A DNA stretch of 64,000 nt. Origin: Arcobacter aquimarinus (GTDB lineage: Bacteria; Campylobacterota; Campylobacteria; Campylobacterales; Arcobacteraceae). The position numbers and the translations under genes were made by a program. The notes under the pieces were generated by a model. The model searched no databases, was not told the origin of the DNA, and saw only the letters and a list, made by a program, of their open reading frames with translations. The stretch is taken from NCBI RefSeq assembly GCF_013177635.1, contig NZ_CP030944.1, positions 248,001 through 312,000 of the forward strand, read 5' to 3'. The first letter of the stretch is position 1. Every line of letters begins with the position of its first letter. Below are positions 46,451-58,060 of the stretch, in pieces.

Positions 46451-46741
46451 CTATTCAATAATTTTTGGAACTATAAAATAACCATCCTCAGATTTTGGAG
46501 CATGTTTTAAAATATGGTTTGATAGTTCTAAATCTTGATTTGAAATATCTTCTCTTAAAGGAGTTCCACCTTCAATTGTACTAAATGTAGCTTCAATTCC
46601 TGAAACATCAATTTCGTTTAGATTTTCAACAAAGTTTATGATATCACCTAATTCTGATTTTAATTTTTCTTTTCTTGAGTCATCTATTTCTAAGCTTGAA
46701 AGTTTTGCTAATTTTGCTATTAAGTTATCATCAACAGTCAT
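46451..46741 (-). CDS. gatC: Asp-tRNA(Asn)/Glu-tRNA(Gln) amidotransferase subunit C
   Basis: 96 residues with the GatC pattern: LIAKLAKLSSLEID, INFVENLNEIDVSGIEAT and a C-terminal PKSEDGYFIVPKIIE. It stabilises GatAB, which converts misacylated Glu-tRNA-Gln or Asp-tRNA-Asn. gatA and gatB are not adjacent, which is common in this phylum. AAAGGA lies upstream of the ATG inside an unusual palindromic leader. Confidence 0.93.
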   Translation of the reverse strand: MTVDDNLIAKLAKLSSLEIDDSRKEKLKSELGDIINFVENLNEIDVSGIEATFSTIEGGTPLREDISNQDLELSNHILKHAPKSEDGYFIVPKIIE

Positions 46742-46749
46742 AATATAAT

Positions 46750-46832
46750 CCTTTAAAAGGTTACCCTTTAAAAGGGAACCAAAATATTTTACTACTACTT
46801 TTCAACGTTGAAATAAATTCAACTAAAAGTAG
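46750..46832 (-). ncRNA. Structured 5' leader of gatC, candidate cis-regulatory RNA
   Basis: Reading the minus strand, an outer stem CTACTTTT/AAAAGTAG (46832-46825 with 46802-46795) encloses GTTGAA-TTTAT-TTCAAC. This is followed by GGTTCCCTT / AAGGG-T-AACC (46780-46759). The last palindrome, 46760-46750, contains the gatC ribosome binding site. The order matches the tal leader with different bases in the stems. Another hairpin, GAACAA/TTGTTC, lies just upstream at about 46846-46861. Confidence 0.45.
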
Positions 46833-46896
46833 CAAAATCCTAAAGAGAACAAAGAATTGTTCTTTTTTATTTGTTGATATTTTATCCAAAAAGAGT

Positions 46897-48045
<1,149 letters not shown>

Positions 48046-48123
48046 TTAATATTGTATCTAAACTTAGATTTATATCTAGTAATTCAAATCTACAATTAAT
48101 TTTTTTAGGATATAATTTTAGCC

Positions 48124-49551
48124 ATGAAAAAAATATTGATTATACTAGATGGTATTGTTGCAAAAAAATTAATGCAAAGAATTATTGAAGCTAATACAGG
48201 TGACAATAGTTATGATGTGATATATGTAAGTGATGCTATTTTACCTGTACAAAAACCTTCAAATTTTACATTTTACAAATTTGACCCAACATCAAAATCT
48301 AAGCTTGCAATGGTTTTAGATAAAAATATTCATACTGAAGTTTTAATTGCTCTTAACTCAAAAGATGAGATGTTAAATGTAATTAAAATTATTAGAGAAC
48401 ATACAAAAAATCTTCAAATGACAGTACTTGATTATTGGGGAATTAAAGTAAATGATCCTTTAGTTAATATTTATCGAGGAATAGAAGTTTTAGCAAATGG
48501 AATGGTGGAAAAACTTCCAAATGTTCCAGTTTTAGCTCAAAATATTGGATTAAAACAGGGTGAAATTATGGAGATAAGAATTCCATTTGGAAGTTCTTAT
48601 GCTTATAGATATATTGGTTCAATTGAGCAAAAACAGTGGAGAATTTTTGGACTTTATAGAAATCAAAAAATGATAGATATAAAACCTTCATTGGTTTTAA
48701 AACCAAATGATGTAATTTTGGTTATTGGCAAGCCTGATGTTTTGATGCAAATTTATAATGTAATTGGAAAAACACAAGGTCAGTTTCCTATGCCTTTTGG
48801 GAGTAATATTTATCTTTATTTAGATTTATATTTAGAAAATGAAGAGAGTGTAAGAAAAACTATTGAAGAGGCAAAATATTTAAATCAAAAATTAAAAAAT
48901 AGTTTATTAGTTGTAAGAGTTACAAGACCTACAACAGTTCAAATAATGGACATAATAAAAAGTGAATTAAAGTATTTTCCAACAGTTATTTTACAAATAG
49001 ATTATGCAAATAAAGGCTTTTCAAAAATTATAAAAGATGATTATAGAAAATATAATATTGGTATGATTATGCTAACTCAAGAAATTTTCAAAAATAAAGA
49101 GGAAGCAAAACTTGTATTGGAGTTGAAAATACCTATTTTGAAACTTGGAAAAGAAAATTTAAAATCTGTAAAAAGAACAGCTATTATTTTAAATGATACC
49201 CATTCTTATGAACAAATTTCACCGATTGTATTTGATATTTCAAGTCAATTAAAAGTAAAAACTAAAATTTTTGATTTAGATCCAATTGGTGAAAAAGATG
49301 GAAAATCTCCTTTATTAGACCATTTTGAAAATCTCGCAAAAATATTTAACCAAAAATTAGAAATAGTTACAAGTAGTGAAAATCCAATAAGAGAGCTTAA
49401 AAAACAAAAAAATATGCTTCAGATTTTACCTTTAAAAGAAGAGATGTTCAAAAAAAGGTTATCATTTAAATTTTTCTATACAAATAGTGATTTTATAGCT
49501 TTTGATATGAATAGATTTAATCAACTTTTAATCCCAATCTCTGAAGAATAA
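48124..49551 (+). CDS. COG3400-type protein with TrkA-like (RCK) regions
   Basis: 475 residues. The N-terminus (1-110) resembles a TrkA-N/Rossmann domain (KKILIILDGIVAKKL, TEVLIALNSKDEMLNVIKI). Residues about 135-225 fit an RCK-C domain (NIGLKQGEIMEIRIPFGSSYAYRYIGSI, LKPNDVILVIGKPDVL). The remainder resembles UspA/Rossmann-like folds. Members occur in this phylum with unknown roles, possibly in ion channel gating or K+ uptake control. No transporter gene is adjacent. Confidence 0.75.
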   Translation: MKKILIILDGIVAKKLMQRIIEANTGDNSYDVIYVSDAILPVQKPSNFTFYKFDPTSKSKLAMVLDKNIHTEVLIALNSKDEMLNVIKIIREHTKNLQMTVLDYWGIKVNDPLVNIYRGIEVLANGMVEKLPNVPVLAQNIGLKQGEIMEIRIPFGSSYAYRYIGSIEQKQWRIFGLYRNQKMIDIKPSLVLKPNDVILVIGKPDVLMQIYNVIGKTQGQFPMPFGSNIYLYLDLYLENEESVRKTIEEAKYLNQKLKNSLLVVRVTRPTTVQIMDIIKSELKYFPTVILQIDYANKGFSKIIKDDYRKYNIGMIMLTQEIFKNKEEAKLVLELKIPILKLGKENLKSVKRTAIILNDTHSYEQISPIVFDISSQLKVKTKIFDLDPIGEKDGKSPLLDHFENLAKIFNQKLEIVTSSENPIRELKKQKNMLQILPLKEEMFKKRLSFKFFYTNSDFIAFDMNRFNQLLIPISEE

Positions 49552-49570
49552 AAATAAGGAAATAAATTTT

Positions 49571-50701
49571 ATGAATTTTGAAAAATACCCATTTGAAAAA
49601 TTAAATGAATTATTAGCAGGAATAGTTCCAAATGAAAAATATGAGTTGTCAGCTTTAACAATAGGTGAGCCAAAATTTGAAACACCTCAGTTTATACAAG
49701 ATAAATTAAAAGATACAAGTTCAAGTTTAAGAAAATACCCTTCAACAATAGGTGAACCTTTTTTAAGGGAATCAATGATTAATTTTGTACAAAATAGATT
49801 TAATATAACTTTATCATTGAATCAAATTGTTCCAACATTTGGAACAAGAGAAGTTTTATTTAATTTTCCTCAATTTGCTCTTTTTGATAAAAAAAATCCA
49901 GTTATGGCATTTACAAATCCTTTTTATCAAATTTATGAAGGTGCGGCAATTGCAAGTAGAGCTGAGGTAATTCATATAGATTTAGTAAAAGAAAATAATT
50001 TTAAAGCATATCTTAGTGATGAAGATTTAAAAAGATGCGATTTAGTTATTTTGAATTTTCCAAATAATCCAACATCTGCTTCTATGGGAGTTGAAGAATT
50101 GGGAGAATGGGTTAAAAAAGCATTAGAATTTGATTTTATTCTTGTAAATGATGAGTGTTATTCAGAAATTTATTTTGATGAAACTAAAAAACCAGCTTCA
50201 CTTCTTGAAGCTTCAATTTTAGTTGGAAATAATGATTTTAAGAATGTTTTAGTAATGAATTCTATTTCAAAAAGAAGTAGTGCCCCAGGTTTAAGAAGTG
50301 GTTTTATTGCAGGTGATGCAGCTATTTTAAAAGATTATTTACAATACAGAACTTATGTTGGATGTGCAAGTCCTGTTCCACTTCAAGAAGCAGCAGCTGT
50401 TGCTTGGAATGACCAAAATCATGTTGCTGAATTTAGAAAAATATATAAAAAGAATTTTGAAATAGCTAAAGAGATTTTAGGAATAGAAACTCCTGAAGCT
50501 ACTTTTTATATTTGGTTAGAAGTTGAGGATGAATTAGAGTTTACAAAAAAATTATATAAAGAAAAAAATATTAAAGTACTTCCAGGAAGTTTCTTAGGAA
50601 GAAATGGTTTAGGAAAAAATTATATCAGAATAGCACTTGTTGAAAATGAAGAGAAAACAAGGGAAGTTCTTACAAGATTAAAGGATTTTATAAATGGATA
50701 A
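49571..50701 (+). CDS. dapC: Succinyldiaminopimelate transaminase (class I/II aminotransferase)
   Basis: 376 residues, fold type I PLP enzyme. The PLP Lys is in NSISKRSSAPGLRSGF near 234 and NFPNNPTSASMG near 162 is the cofactor-binding loop. The family position fits DapC of the lysine/diaminopimelate pathway, and murC two genes on also makes peptidoglycan. A general aspartate-type transaminase cannot be excluded. AAGGAAATAAA precedes the ATG. Confidence 0.85.
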   Translation: MNFEKYPFEKLNELLAGIVPNEKYELSALTIGEPKFETPQFIQDKLKDTSSSLRKYPSTIGEPFLRESMINFVQNRFNITLSLNQIVPTFGTREVLFNFPQFALFDKKNPVMAFTNPFYQIYEGAAIASRAEVIHIDLVKENNFKAYLSDEDLKRCDLVILNFPNNPTSASMGVEELGEWVKKALEFDFILVNDECYSEIYFDETKKPASLLEASILVGNNDFKNVLVMNSISKRSSAPGLRSGFIAGDAAILKDYLQYRTYVGCASPVPLQEAAAVAWNDQNHVAEFRKIYKKNFEIAKEILGIETPEATFYIWLEVEDELEFTKKLYKEKNIKVLPGSFLGRNGLGKNYIRIALVENEEKTREVLTRLKDFING

Positions 50702-51275
50702 AGAAGCATTATTTCAAGCAAGAACAAACCCTGATTTCTTAAAATATTTAGAAGAAACAAGAGTTAATTCTATGAAAGCTGGTGATATTGGATTGATGTA
50801 CGAAACATTGGATTCAATGTTGATTCTTGATTTAGATGAAGAAAATATTCATAAACTTTATGAGCAAATCTTAAAAACTTCATTTGAAAATGTAGAAAAA
50901 ATAATAGGTAATAATGAGAAGTTAAAACTTGAAGGTGATAATTTATTATACGTAAGAGCTTTGTTTGAGCATGCAGTTGAAAAATGGTCTTATGATAATT
51001 TTGATGGTGCAAAAGAGCTGTTTTTTGTAATTGCAAATATAATAGATGATGAAATTCTTGAAAAATCTTTAAATATTTTGATAGTATTTTTATCTTCAAA
51101 AATTCAAATAGATGATTTTTATGATACTAGAGTTGATTTAGACTCAAATATTGATGATGAAAAATATGGATATTTTATAACTAATTTTAGATTTGATAAG
51201 CAAGAATTTTTAAATGAAAATAAAAATATTTTAGAAACAGAATATAAAAATTTAAAACACTTATTAGGAAATTAA
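50694..51275 (+). CDS. Conserved-looking protein between dapC and murC, unknown
   Basis: 193 residues, acidic and mostly helical, without signal peptide or membrane helix. The N-terminal MDKEALFQARTNPDFLKYLEETR and FEHAVEKWSYDNFDGAKELFFVIANI are the most ordered-looking segments. It overlaps dapC by eight bases and murC starts directly after its stop, so it is coupled to both. I do not recognise the family; a peptidoglycan-linked role is inferred from position only. Confidence 0.75.
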   Translation: MDKEALFQARTNPDFLKYLEETRVNSMKAGDIGLMYETLDSMLILDLDEENIHKLYEQILKTSFENVEKIIGNNEKLKLEGDNLLYVRALFEHAVEKWSYDNFDGAKELFFVIANIIDDEILEKSLNILIVFLSSKIQIDDFYDTRVDLDSNIDDEKYGYFITNFRFDKQEFLNENKNILETEYKNLKHLLGN

Positions 51276-52583
51276 TTGAAAGTACATTTTATAGGAATTG
51301 GCGGAATAGGTCTTTCTGCTTTAGCTAGATTTTTGAATTTTGACGGACATGAAGTTTGTGGTTCTGACATGAAGAGCTCTTTAATTACAAAAGCTTTAGA
51401 AGAAGAAGGGATTGAAATATTTACTCCACAAGATGCACAAAACATAAAAGATGATTTAGATTTAGTTATTTATTCTGCTGCAGTTACTGATGAAAATCCT
51501 GAGTTAATTGAAGCTAGACTTAAACAAATTAGAACACTTTCAAGAAAAGAGGCTTTACCTATTATTTTAGGTGATAAGAAGAATTATTGTGTAGCTGGAG
51601 CTCATGGGAAATCAACTACAACAGCAATATTGGCTTCTATTTTACAAAGTAGTGCTTTAATTGGAGCAATTTCAAAAGATTTTGGCTCAAATTTTAGATA
51701 TGTAAATGACCTAATAGCTTTTGAAGCAGATGAATCAGATGCTTCTTTTTTACTTTCAAATCCTTATTGTGCAATAGTTACAAACGCAGAGCCTGAACAT
51801 ATGGAATATTATCACTATGATTATGATAAATTTTATGAATCTTATGAAAAGTTTTTGAGTCTTGCAAAAAAAAGAGTTGTAAATGCTGAAGATAAAGATA
51901 TAGCTAAACTAAAAATTGAAGATGCAGTTTATTTATATCCATCAAAAGATATAAAAAATCTTTCTTATACATTAAAAGATAATCAACCTTGTACTAGGTT
52001 TGATTTAAAAGATTTAGGAACTTTTGAAGTTTGGGGCTTTGGTTTTCATATGGCTTCAAATGCTTCACTAGCTATACTAGCAGCTCATAATGAATTGGAT
52101 ATTGAAACTATTAGAAAAAATCTTTTAAATTATAAAGGAATTAAAAAAAGATTTGATATTGTTCAAGCAAATGAAAAATTTGTAGTGATTGATGATTATG
52201 CTCACCATCCAACAGAGATAGAAGCAACTATGAAATCAGTTGAATTGTATGATAATCTCACAAATTTAAATAAAAGAATAGTTCTTTGGCAACCACATAA
52301 ATATTCAAGAACAAGTGATAATCTTGAAGGTTTTAAAAAATGTTTTAGAAGATGTGATGAACTTATAATTTTACCTATTTGGACAATTCCTGGTGAGAAA
52401 AAGATAGATATAGATTTTGAAAAAGAGTTTGCTTCTTATAATCCAATTTTTGCTGATAAAATTATTACAACAAATGGAAAAATTGAACTTATAAAAGATG
52501 AAAAAATTATTAAAACTTATGATGAAGGAATTTTTTTAGGTGTTGGTGCAGGAGATATAACTTATCAATTAAGATATAAATAA
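51276..52583 (+). CDS. murC: UDP-N-acetylmuramate-L-alanine ligase
   Basis: 435 residues. It adds L-Ala to the muramic acid precursor in the cytoplasm. HFIGIGGIGLSALARFL is the N-terminal nucleotide-sugar loop, GAHGKSTTTAIL near 109-120 the ATP loop, and DDYAHHPTEIEAT near 307 the C-terminal domain signature. Start is TTG directly after the previous stop codon (TAATTG), with AGGAAAT upstream. Confidence 0.96.
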   Translation: MKVHFIGIGGIGLSALARFLNFDGHEVCGSDMKSSLITKALEEEGIEIFTPQDAQNIKDDLDLVIYSAAVTDENPELIEARLKQIRTLSRKEALPIILGDKKNYCVAGAHGKSTTTAILASILQSSALIGAISKDFGSNFRYVNDLIAFEADESDASFLLSNPYCAIVTNAEPEHMEYYHYDYDKFYESYEKFLSLAKKRVVNAEDKDIAKLKIEDAVYLYPSKDIKNLSYTLKDNQPCTRFDLKDLGTFEVWGFGFHMASNASLAILAAHNELDIETIRKNLLNYKGIKKRFDIVQANEKFVVIDDYAHHPTEIEATMKSVELYDNLTNLNKRIVLWQPHKYSRTSDNLEGFKKCFRRCDELIILPIWTIPGEKKIDIDFEKEFASYNPIFADKIITTNGKIELIKDEKIIKTYDEGIFLGVGAGDITYQLRYK

Positions 52584-52590
52584 AAAAGGA

Positions 52591-53364
52591 TTAGTTTATA
52601 TAAACTTTTCCATTTTCTATTTTTATTTTTCCTTCAAGTTCATATTCAAATATTTTATTTGAATATTTTGCAAAGGCATCTTCATAAAGTGGATTAGAAG
52701 AGCAATAGTTTAGAACTTCATCTTGCATTTGAATACTCTTTTTTCCACTTAATTTCTCCACAAACTCATCAATATCATAAATAACTTCTATTAAACCCTT
52801 TTGTAAAAGTTTTTGAGTACCTAAACTCTCATTTATTCTATGGGGAATAGTATATATTTTTTTACCCATTTTAAGTGCATAATCAACAGAACTTAAACTT
52901 CCTGAATCAATATCCGCTTGGGTTACAATCAAAATTTCTCCTAAAGCAACAACTATTTCATTTCTTAAAACAAAAGTATAGTTTTTCGCTTTTTCTTTCT
53001 CTTTATAAGCAGATAATACTAAACCATTATTCTCAATATCAATAATTAAGTTTTTATTTACACTTGGATATTTTATATCTAATCCATTTGCAACAACAGC
53101 TATTGTATTATTTGATTTTGCTCCTTGATGAGCAATTGCATCAACACCCATTGCCGCTCCACTTACAATACAAATATTGGCACTTGATAATTTAGATGCA
53201 AGTTTGTGTGTAAATTCTTTAGAGTATAAGTTAGGCTTTCTACTGCCTACAATAGAGACTTTTTTTCTTTTTAAAAGTTCAGTATTTCCTATATAAAAGA
53301 TTTCATTGGGATATTTTTTCATTAATGAAAATTCATCTATTTTAAAAGTTAGTTTGTTAATCAT
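52591..53364 (-). CDS. dprA: DNA-processing protein DprA, short form
   Basis: 257 residues. The Rossmann core is clear: VSIVGSRKPNLYSKEF near 34, IVSGAAMGVDAIAHQGA near 68 and IVTQADIDSGSLSSVDYALKMGKKIY. It loads RecA onto incoming single-stranded DNA in transformation. The usual N-terminal SAM-like region is absent and the C-terminal winged helix is reduced, making it shorter than the common 360 residues. It converges on murC. Confidence 0.88.
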   Translation of the reverse strand: MINKLTFKIDEFSLMKKYPNEIFYIGNTELLKRKKVSIVGSRKPNLYSKEFTHKLASKLSSANICIVSGAAMGVDAIAHQGAKSNNTIAVVANGLDIKYPSVNKNLIIDIENNGLVLSAYKEKEKAKNYTFVLRNEIVVALGEILIVTQADIDSGSLSSVDYALKMGKKIYTIPHRINESLGTQKLLQKGLIEVIYDIDEFVEKLSGKKSIQMQDEVLNYCSSNPLYEDAFAKYSNKIFEYELEGKIKIENGKVYIN

Positions 53365-53405
53365 AAAAATCCAATATAATAAATAAAATTATTATACTAG
53401 ATTTT

Positions 53406-54596
53406 TTATAAATAAGGAAGTTTGTTTAAAAATACAGGTTCTACATCTTTTAATAGATGCTTTGATTCTTTTAAAACTTTAAAAGTTACATCATAAGGAT
53501 GACCAATTGCAATAGCATAGCCCTGTTTTTTAGCTATTTCAATTGCTTTTTTTAGTTGAGTTTGAACACTTTTAAAATCTCTTTCATTATCTAAAAAAGT
53601 ATTTCTTACAATATAAGGCATATTATATTTGTTAGCATATTTTTTTACAACAGATTTTGCAGTTGTTCTACTATCTACAAAAATAAAGTTATGTTTTTTT
53701 AAAGCACGAAATAATTTATCCATCGCTTCTTCATTTTCTGTAAATACAGAACCTGTATGATTATTTGTATAAATTGCATTTGGATACCACTGTCTTAGTT
53801 GCTTAACTCTTTGTTCTATTTTTTCATAAGAATCATAAATTTTTAGAGTATTTTCTTCTTCTCCTTTGAAAGCACTTGATGCTTGCATTGGAAAATGTAT
53901 CATATAAAATGGCAAATCTAAAGCAATTTTAGCAGAATTAGAATGCGCTTTTGTTGGTGGCAAAAAAGCCATTGTAATTGGATATCCAATATTTAATATT
54001 TTTTCTTTTTGTGTAGTTGTACTTACATCATCTATTATTATTATAATTTTAGGTTTTTTATTTTTATCATGAATATAAGTATCTTTCGAAGTAATAATAT
54101 TTTTATCATCAATTTTTTTAGGAACTTCTTTTTTTTCTGTTTTAATTTCTTCTTTTAACTTTTCTTCTTTTATTTCTTCAACTTTTTTTATTACTTTATC
54201 ATTGTTTTCATCAATTTCTTTTTTAGATTTTGTTTTTTCAATATAATCTTTTTCTAGTTCTTTTGTATATTCTTCAAATTTATCATATTTACTTTCAGAT
54301 TTAATAATATCATCAAAATAATCTTTAGGTTCTTTTTCTTTAAAGTCAGTAAATTCTTCAATATCTTTATAACTTTCTTCAAATTTTTTTGTAAATTCTT
54401 TTTTAGTTTCTGTTAATACAGTTGAAATTTCTTCTTTTTTAGTTTCTATAATTTTTTCTTTATTATTCATAATAAAATAACTAGCTAAGGAGATTAGAGA
54501 AGTAAAAAGTAATATTAAAAGAAAAATTTTTACTATATTTTTTTGAGTAAATTTTTTAATTCTTCTTTTTCTTGAGCGTTTTTTCTTTTGATTCAT
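53406..54596 (-). CDS. Divergent polysaccharide deacetylase family (YibQ-like) protein
   Basis: 396 residues. A very basic N-terminus (1-20) is followed by a membrane helix at about 23-43. A Lys/Glu-rich coiled or disordered linker runs to about 175. The C-terminal domain (about 183-396) has IIIIDDVSTTTQKEKIL, PITMAFLPPTKAHS, FYMIHFPMQAS, TNNHTGSVFTENEEAMD and IAIGHPYDV, typical of the divergent deacetylase family. It would act in the periplasm, substrate unknown. It is 41 bases upstream of dprA. Confidence 0.82.
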   Translation of the reverse strand: MNQKKKRSRKRRIKKFTQKNIVKIFLLILLFTSLISLASYFIMNNKEKIIETKKEEISTVLTETKKEFTKKFEESYKDIEEFTDFKEKEPKDYFDDIIKSESKYDKFEEYTKELEKDYIEKTKSKKEIDENNDKVIKKVEEIKEEKLKEEIKTEKKEVPKKIDDKNIITSKDTYIHDKNKKPKIIIIIDDVSTTTQKEKILNIGYPITMAFLPPTKAHSNSAKIALDLPFYMIHFPMQASSAFKGEEENTLKIYDSYEKIEQRVKQLRQWYPNAIYTNNHTGSVFTENEEAMDKLFRALKKHNFIFVDSRTTAKSVVKKYANKYNMPYIVRNTFLDNERDFKSVQTQLKKAIEIAKKQGYAIAIGHPYDVTFKVLKESKHLLKDVEPVFLNKLPYL

Positions 54597-54645
54597 TAAT
54601 TTATATTTCTATAAAGGAAGAGATTTATCTCCCTTTATATAGTTT

Positions 54646-55671
<1,026 letters not shown>

Positions 55672-55787
55672 TTATTCCTCTAATAAAATTTTGGCTGATT
55701 ATACTAAAACGTAACTAAATATTAGGTAATTGAATAGATTTATCATTATTTAGATAGGATTATTCTATATTTTTCAAAGGATTAATT

Positions 55788-57635
55788 TTGCTAAAAGAGC
55801 TTTTTAAAAAAATTCAAACAAATAATAATAACTATACAGATGAAGAGTTAGGGGCTATAAAAAGATTTTTAAAAGATGAAATAATTATCATAAACAATGA
55901 TAATTATGAGTTAAATTCAAAATATAAAGTTGCTACAGTAAAAATTGGAAAAAATTTAGTAATTCTTGAAGATTTAGTAAGTGAATTAAAAAATATAAAA
56001 ATTGAGTTTGAAGATTTAAATGGAGCATATGATGGAGATTTGGTTTTAGCAAAAAGAGTATTTAATCCAAGAAGTAAAACAAAAGCAAAAATTATAAAAA
56101 TTTTAGATGGCAAAAAAGCAGAGATTTTAGTTTATATAAAAGATAAAGCATTTTTTACAGTAAAAGAAAATATTAAAATAGAGAATAAAAATGCTCTAAA
56201 ATATGAAGATGGTGATGTTTTAATTATAGATAACAAATCTTTTGAGTTAATAAAAAATGTTGGAAATATAAAAGATTCAAAAATAGATGAATTTATCTCT
56301 TTGTATTTATATGAAGAAACTTATAGATTAGAAAAGCATTTAGATATTGTTGCAAATATGGATGACAAAAAACAAAGAGTAGATTTAAGAGAGCTTCCAT
56401 TTTGTACGATTGACCCAAATAGTGCAAAAGACCATGACGATGCAATTTATTTTGATAAAAAAGAAAATGTTTTATATGTAGCTATTGCAGATGTTTCATA
56501 TTTTGTAAAAGAGGGTAGTCCGCTAGACTTATTGGCTTTTAAGAAATCAACTTCAATTTATTTACCTACAAAAGTTTTACCTATGCTTCCTCCAATTTTA
56601 AGTGAAGAGATGTGTTCACTAAAAGAAGGAGTAGATAGATATTCTTATGTTTTTAAAATGTATTTGGATTTGGAAAATTTTAATGTGAAAAAAGCTGAAT
56701 TATTTGAAGCAATTATAAATTCTCATAAAAATTTCTCTTATGGAAGAATTGATAGAGTGATAGATGGACATTTAGACCAATATTCAAAACTTGAAAAAGA
56801 GATATTTGATTATCTAATTCCATTATATGAAATCACTAAGAAGTTTAGAAAAAATAGACTTATTAAAGGTTATGATTTTAGAACAAGTGAAAATAGATTA
56901 AAACTGAAAAATGGAAAACTTGAATCAATAGAAGTAGAAACATCTACAGCTTCTCATCAATTAGTTGAAGAGTGTATGCTTTTAGCAAATATTGAAGCCA
57001 GTAAAAAAGTAAATAAAATTGGAATTTATAGAATTCATGAAGAACCACCTTTTAAAGCTATCTCAAAACTTGTTGACGATGTGAATATTTTAGGAGTTAA
57101 TGTTAAACTTCAAAGTGATGTGCACGATACAATTACTCATATTCAGCAAAAAGCAAAAATATCTATGATGGGTTCTGAAATTGATGAATTAATAATTCAA
57201 GCTCAAACACAAGCAAAATATTCTTCAAAGAATTTAGGACATTTTGGTTTAGGTTTCTCTTCTTATTCTCATTTTACTTCTCCTATTAGGAGATATTCAG
57301 ATTTAGTGTTACATAGAATTTTAAAAACAAAACAAACACCAAATAATATAGATGATATTTGTGAACATATTTCTTTAAATGAAAGAAAAGTTGATCAACT
57401 TGTTTGGGATTTTGAAGATAGAGTTTATGCAAGATGGGCAGCATCACACATAGAAGAAGAGATAAAAGTTAAAGTTGTAGATACTCAAAAAGCTAAGGCT
57501 GTGTGTTATGAAAAAATTGTGGGAATGAAAGTAGTTTTAGAAAATTATAAAGGACAGAAATTATTTTCAAAAATGAAAGTGAAAATAAAATCTGCCAATA
57601 TTATAACAAAAGTTATAATCGCTACTATAATTTAG
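55788..57635 (+). CDS. rnr: RNase R-type ribonuclease (RNB family)
   Basis: 615 residues, TTG start with AAAGGA upstream. N-terminal cold-shock-like regions (about 40-180) are followed by the RNB exonuclease core with FCTIDPNSAKDHDDAIYFD near 204-222, carrying the metal acids, and HFTSPIRRYSDLVLHR near 502. The C-terminal S1 domain is truncated compared with E. coli RNase R (813 residues), as in other members of this phylum. It degrades structured RNA 3' to 5'. It overlaps the convergent fliW by eleven bases. Confidence 0.93.
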   Translation: MLKELFKKIQTNNNNYTDEELGAIKRFLKDEIIIINNDNYELNSKYKVATVKIGKNLVILEDLVSELKNIKIEFEDLNGAYDGDLVLAKRVFNPRSKTKAKIIKILDGKKAEILVYIKDKAFFTVKENIKIENKNALKYEDGDVLIIDNKSFELIKNVGNIKDSKIDEFISLYLYEETYRLEKHLDIVANMDDKKQRVDLRELPFCTIDPNSAKDHDDAIYFDKKENVLYVAIADVSYFVKEGSPLDLLAFKKSTSIYLPTKVLPMLPPILSEEMCSLKEGVDRYSYVFKMYLDLENFNVKKAELFEAIINSHKNFSYGRIDRVIDGHLDQYSKLEKEIFDYLIPLYEITKKFRKNRLIKGYDFRTSENRLKLKNGKLESIEVETSTASHQLVEECMLLANIEASKKVNKIGIYRIHEEPPFKAISKLVDDVNILGVNVKLQSDVHDTITHIQQKAKISMMGSEIDELIIQAQTQAKYSSKNLGHFGLGFSSYSHFTSPIRRYSDLVLHRILKTKQTPNNIDDICEHISLNERKVDQLVWDFEDRVYARWAASHIEEEIKVKVVDTQKAKAVCYEKIVGMKVVLENYKGQKLFSKMKVKIKSANIITKVIIATII

Positions 57636-57999
57636 CACACTCTTTAATTGAGGCAAATAGTGGATCAACTTTTTCTACAGTTATATATTGTCCTACTAAT
57701 TTGTCTTTTTCATTAATGAAAATTGGCGAAACAAGATTGATGATTGAGTTTTCAACAGGTTCTTGAGAAACAACACAAAAATAAATATCAAAATCATCTT
57801 TTGAGTTGATGTTCATTTTCTTTAATACCTCTTGGTCTATTTGGAAATCAAATTTAACTTTATTTAAATAGTTAATATTAACAACTGCAATTTTAGTCTT
57901 TTCATCAAAAACTAAGAATGATGCAAAATCATCAATTTTCTCAACTTTTAAACTCTTAAAATCTTCAAATCCTGCTATAGGAAGAACTACGTTATACAT
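57625..57999 (-). CDS. fliW: Flagellar assembly factor FliW
   Basis: 124 residues with the FliW pattern (PIAGFEDFKSLKVEKID, FLVFDEKTKIAVVNI, PIFINEKDKLVGQYI). FliW binds flagellin and, when free, relieves or alters CsrA repression of flagellin translation. It is not near the main flagellar cluster at 25.8-36.0 kb. Its 3' end overlaps rnr. Confidence 0.9.
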   Translation of the reverse strand: MYNVVLPIAGFEDFKSLKVEKIDDFASFLVFDEKTKIAVVNINYLNKVKFDFQIDQEVLKKMNINSKDDFDIYFCVVSQEPVENSIINLVSPIFINEKDKLVGQYITVEKVDPLFASIKECAKL

Positions 58000-58060
58000 A
58001 CCAAAACCCCTTTCAAATAAAAAAATTGTATTAAAAGTAAACTTAGGATATTATTTTATT

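Noticed and set aside
46846-46866. Plus-strand terminator-like hairpin GAACAA/TTGTTC with a T-run between gatC and tgt
   Set aside because: The genes around it are on the minus strand, so it cannot terminate them as oriented; kept only as part of the leader structure.
54060-54480. Repetitive-looking stretch in the deacetylase-like gene
   Set aside because: It is the Lys/Glu-rich linker of the protein; low complexity from biased codons rather than a DNA repeat.
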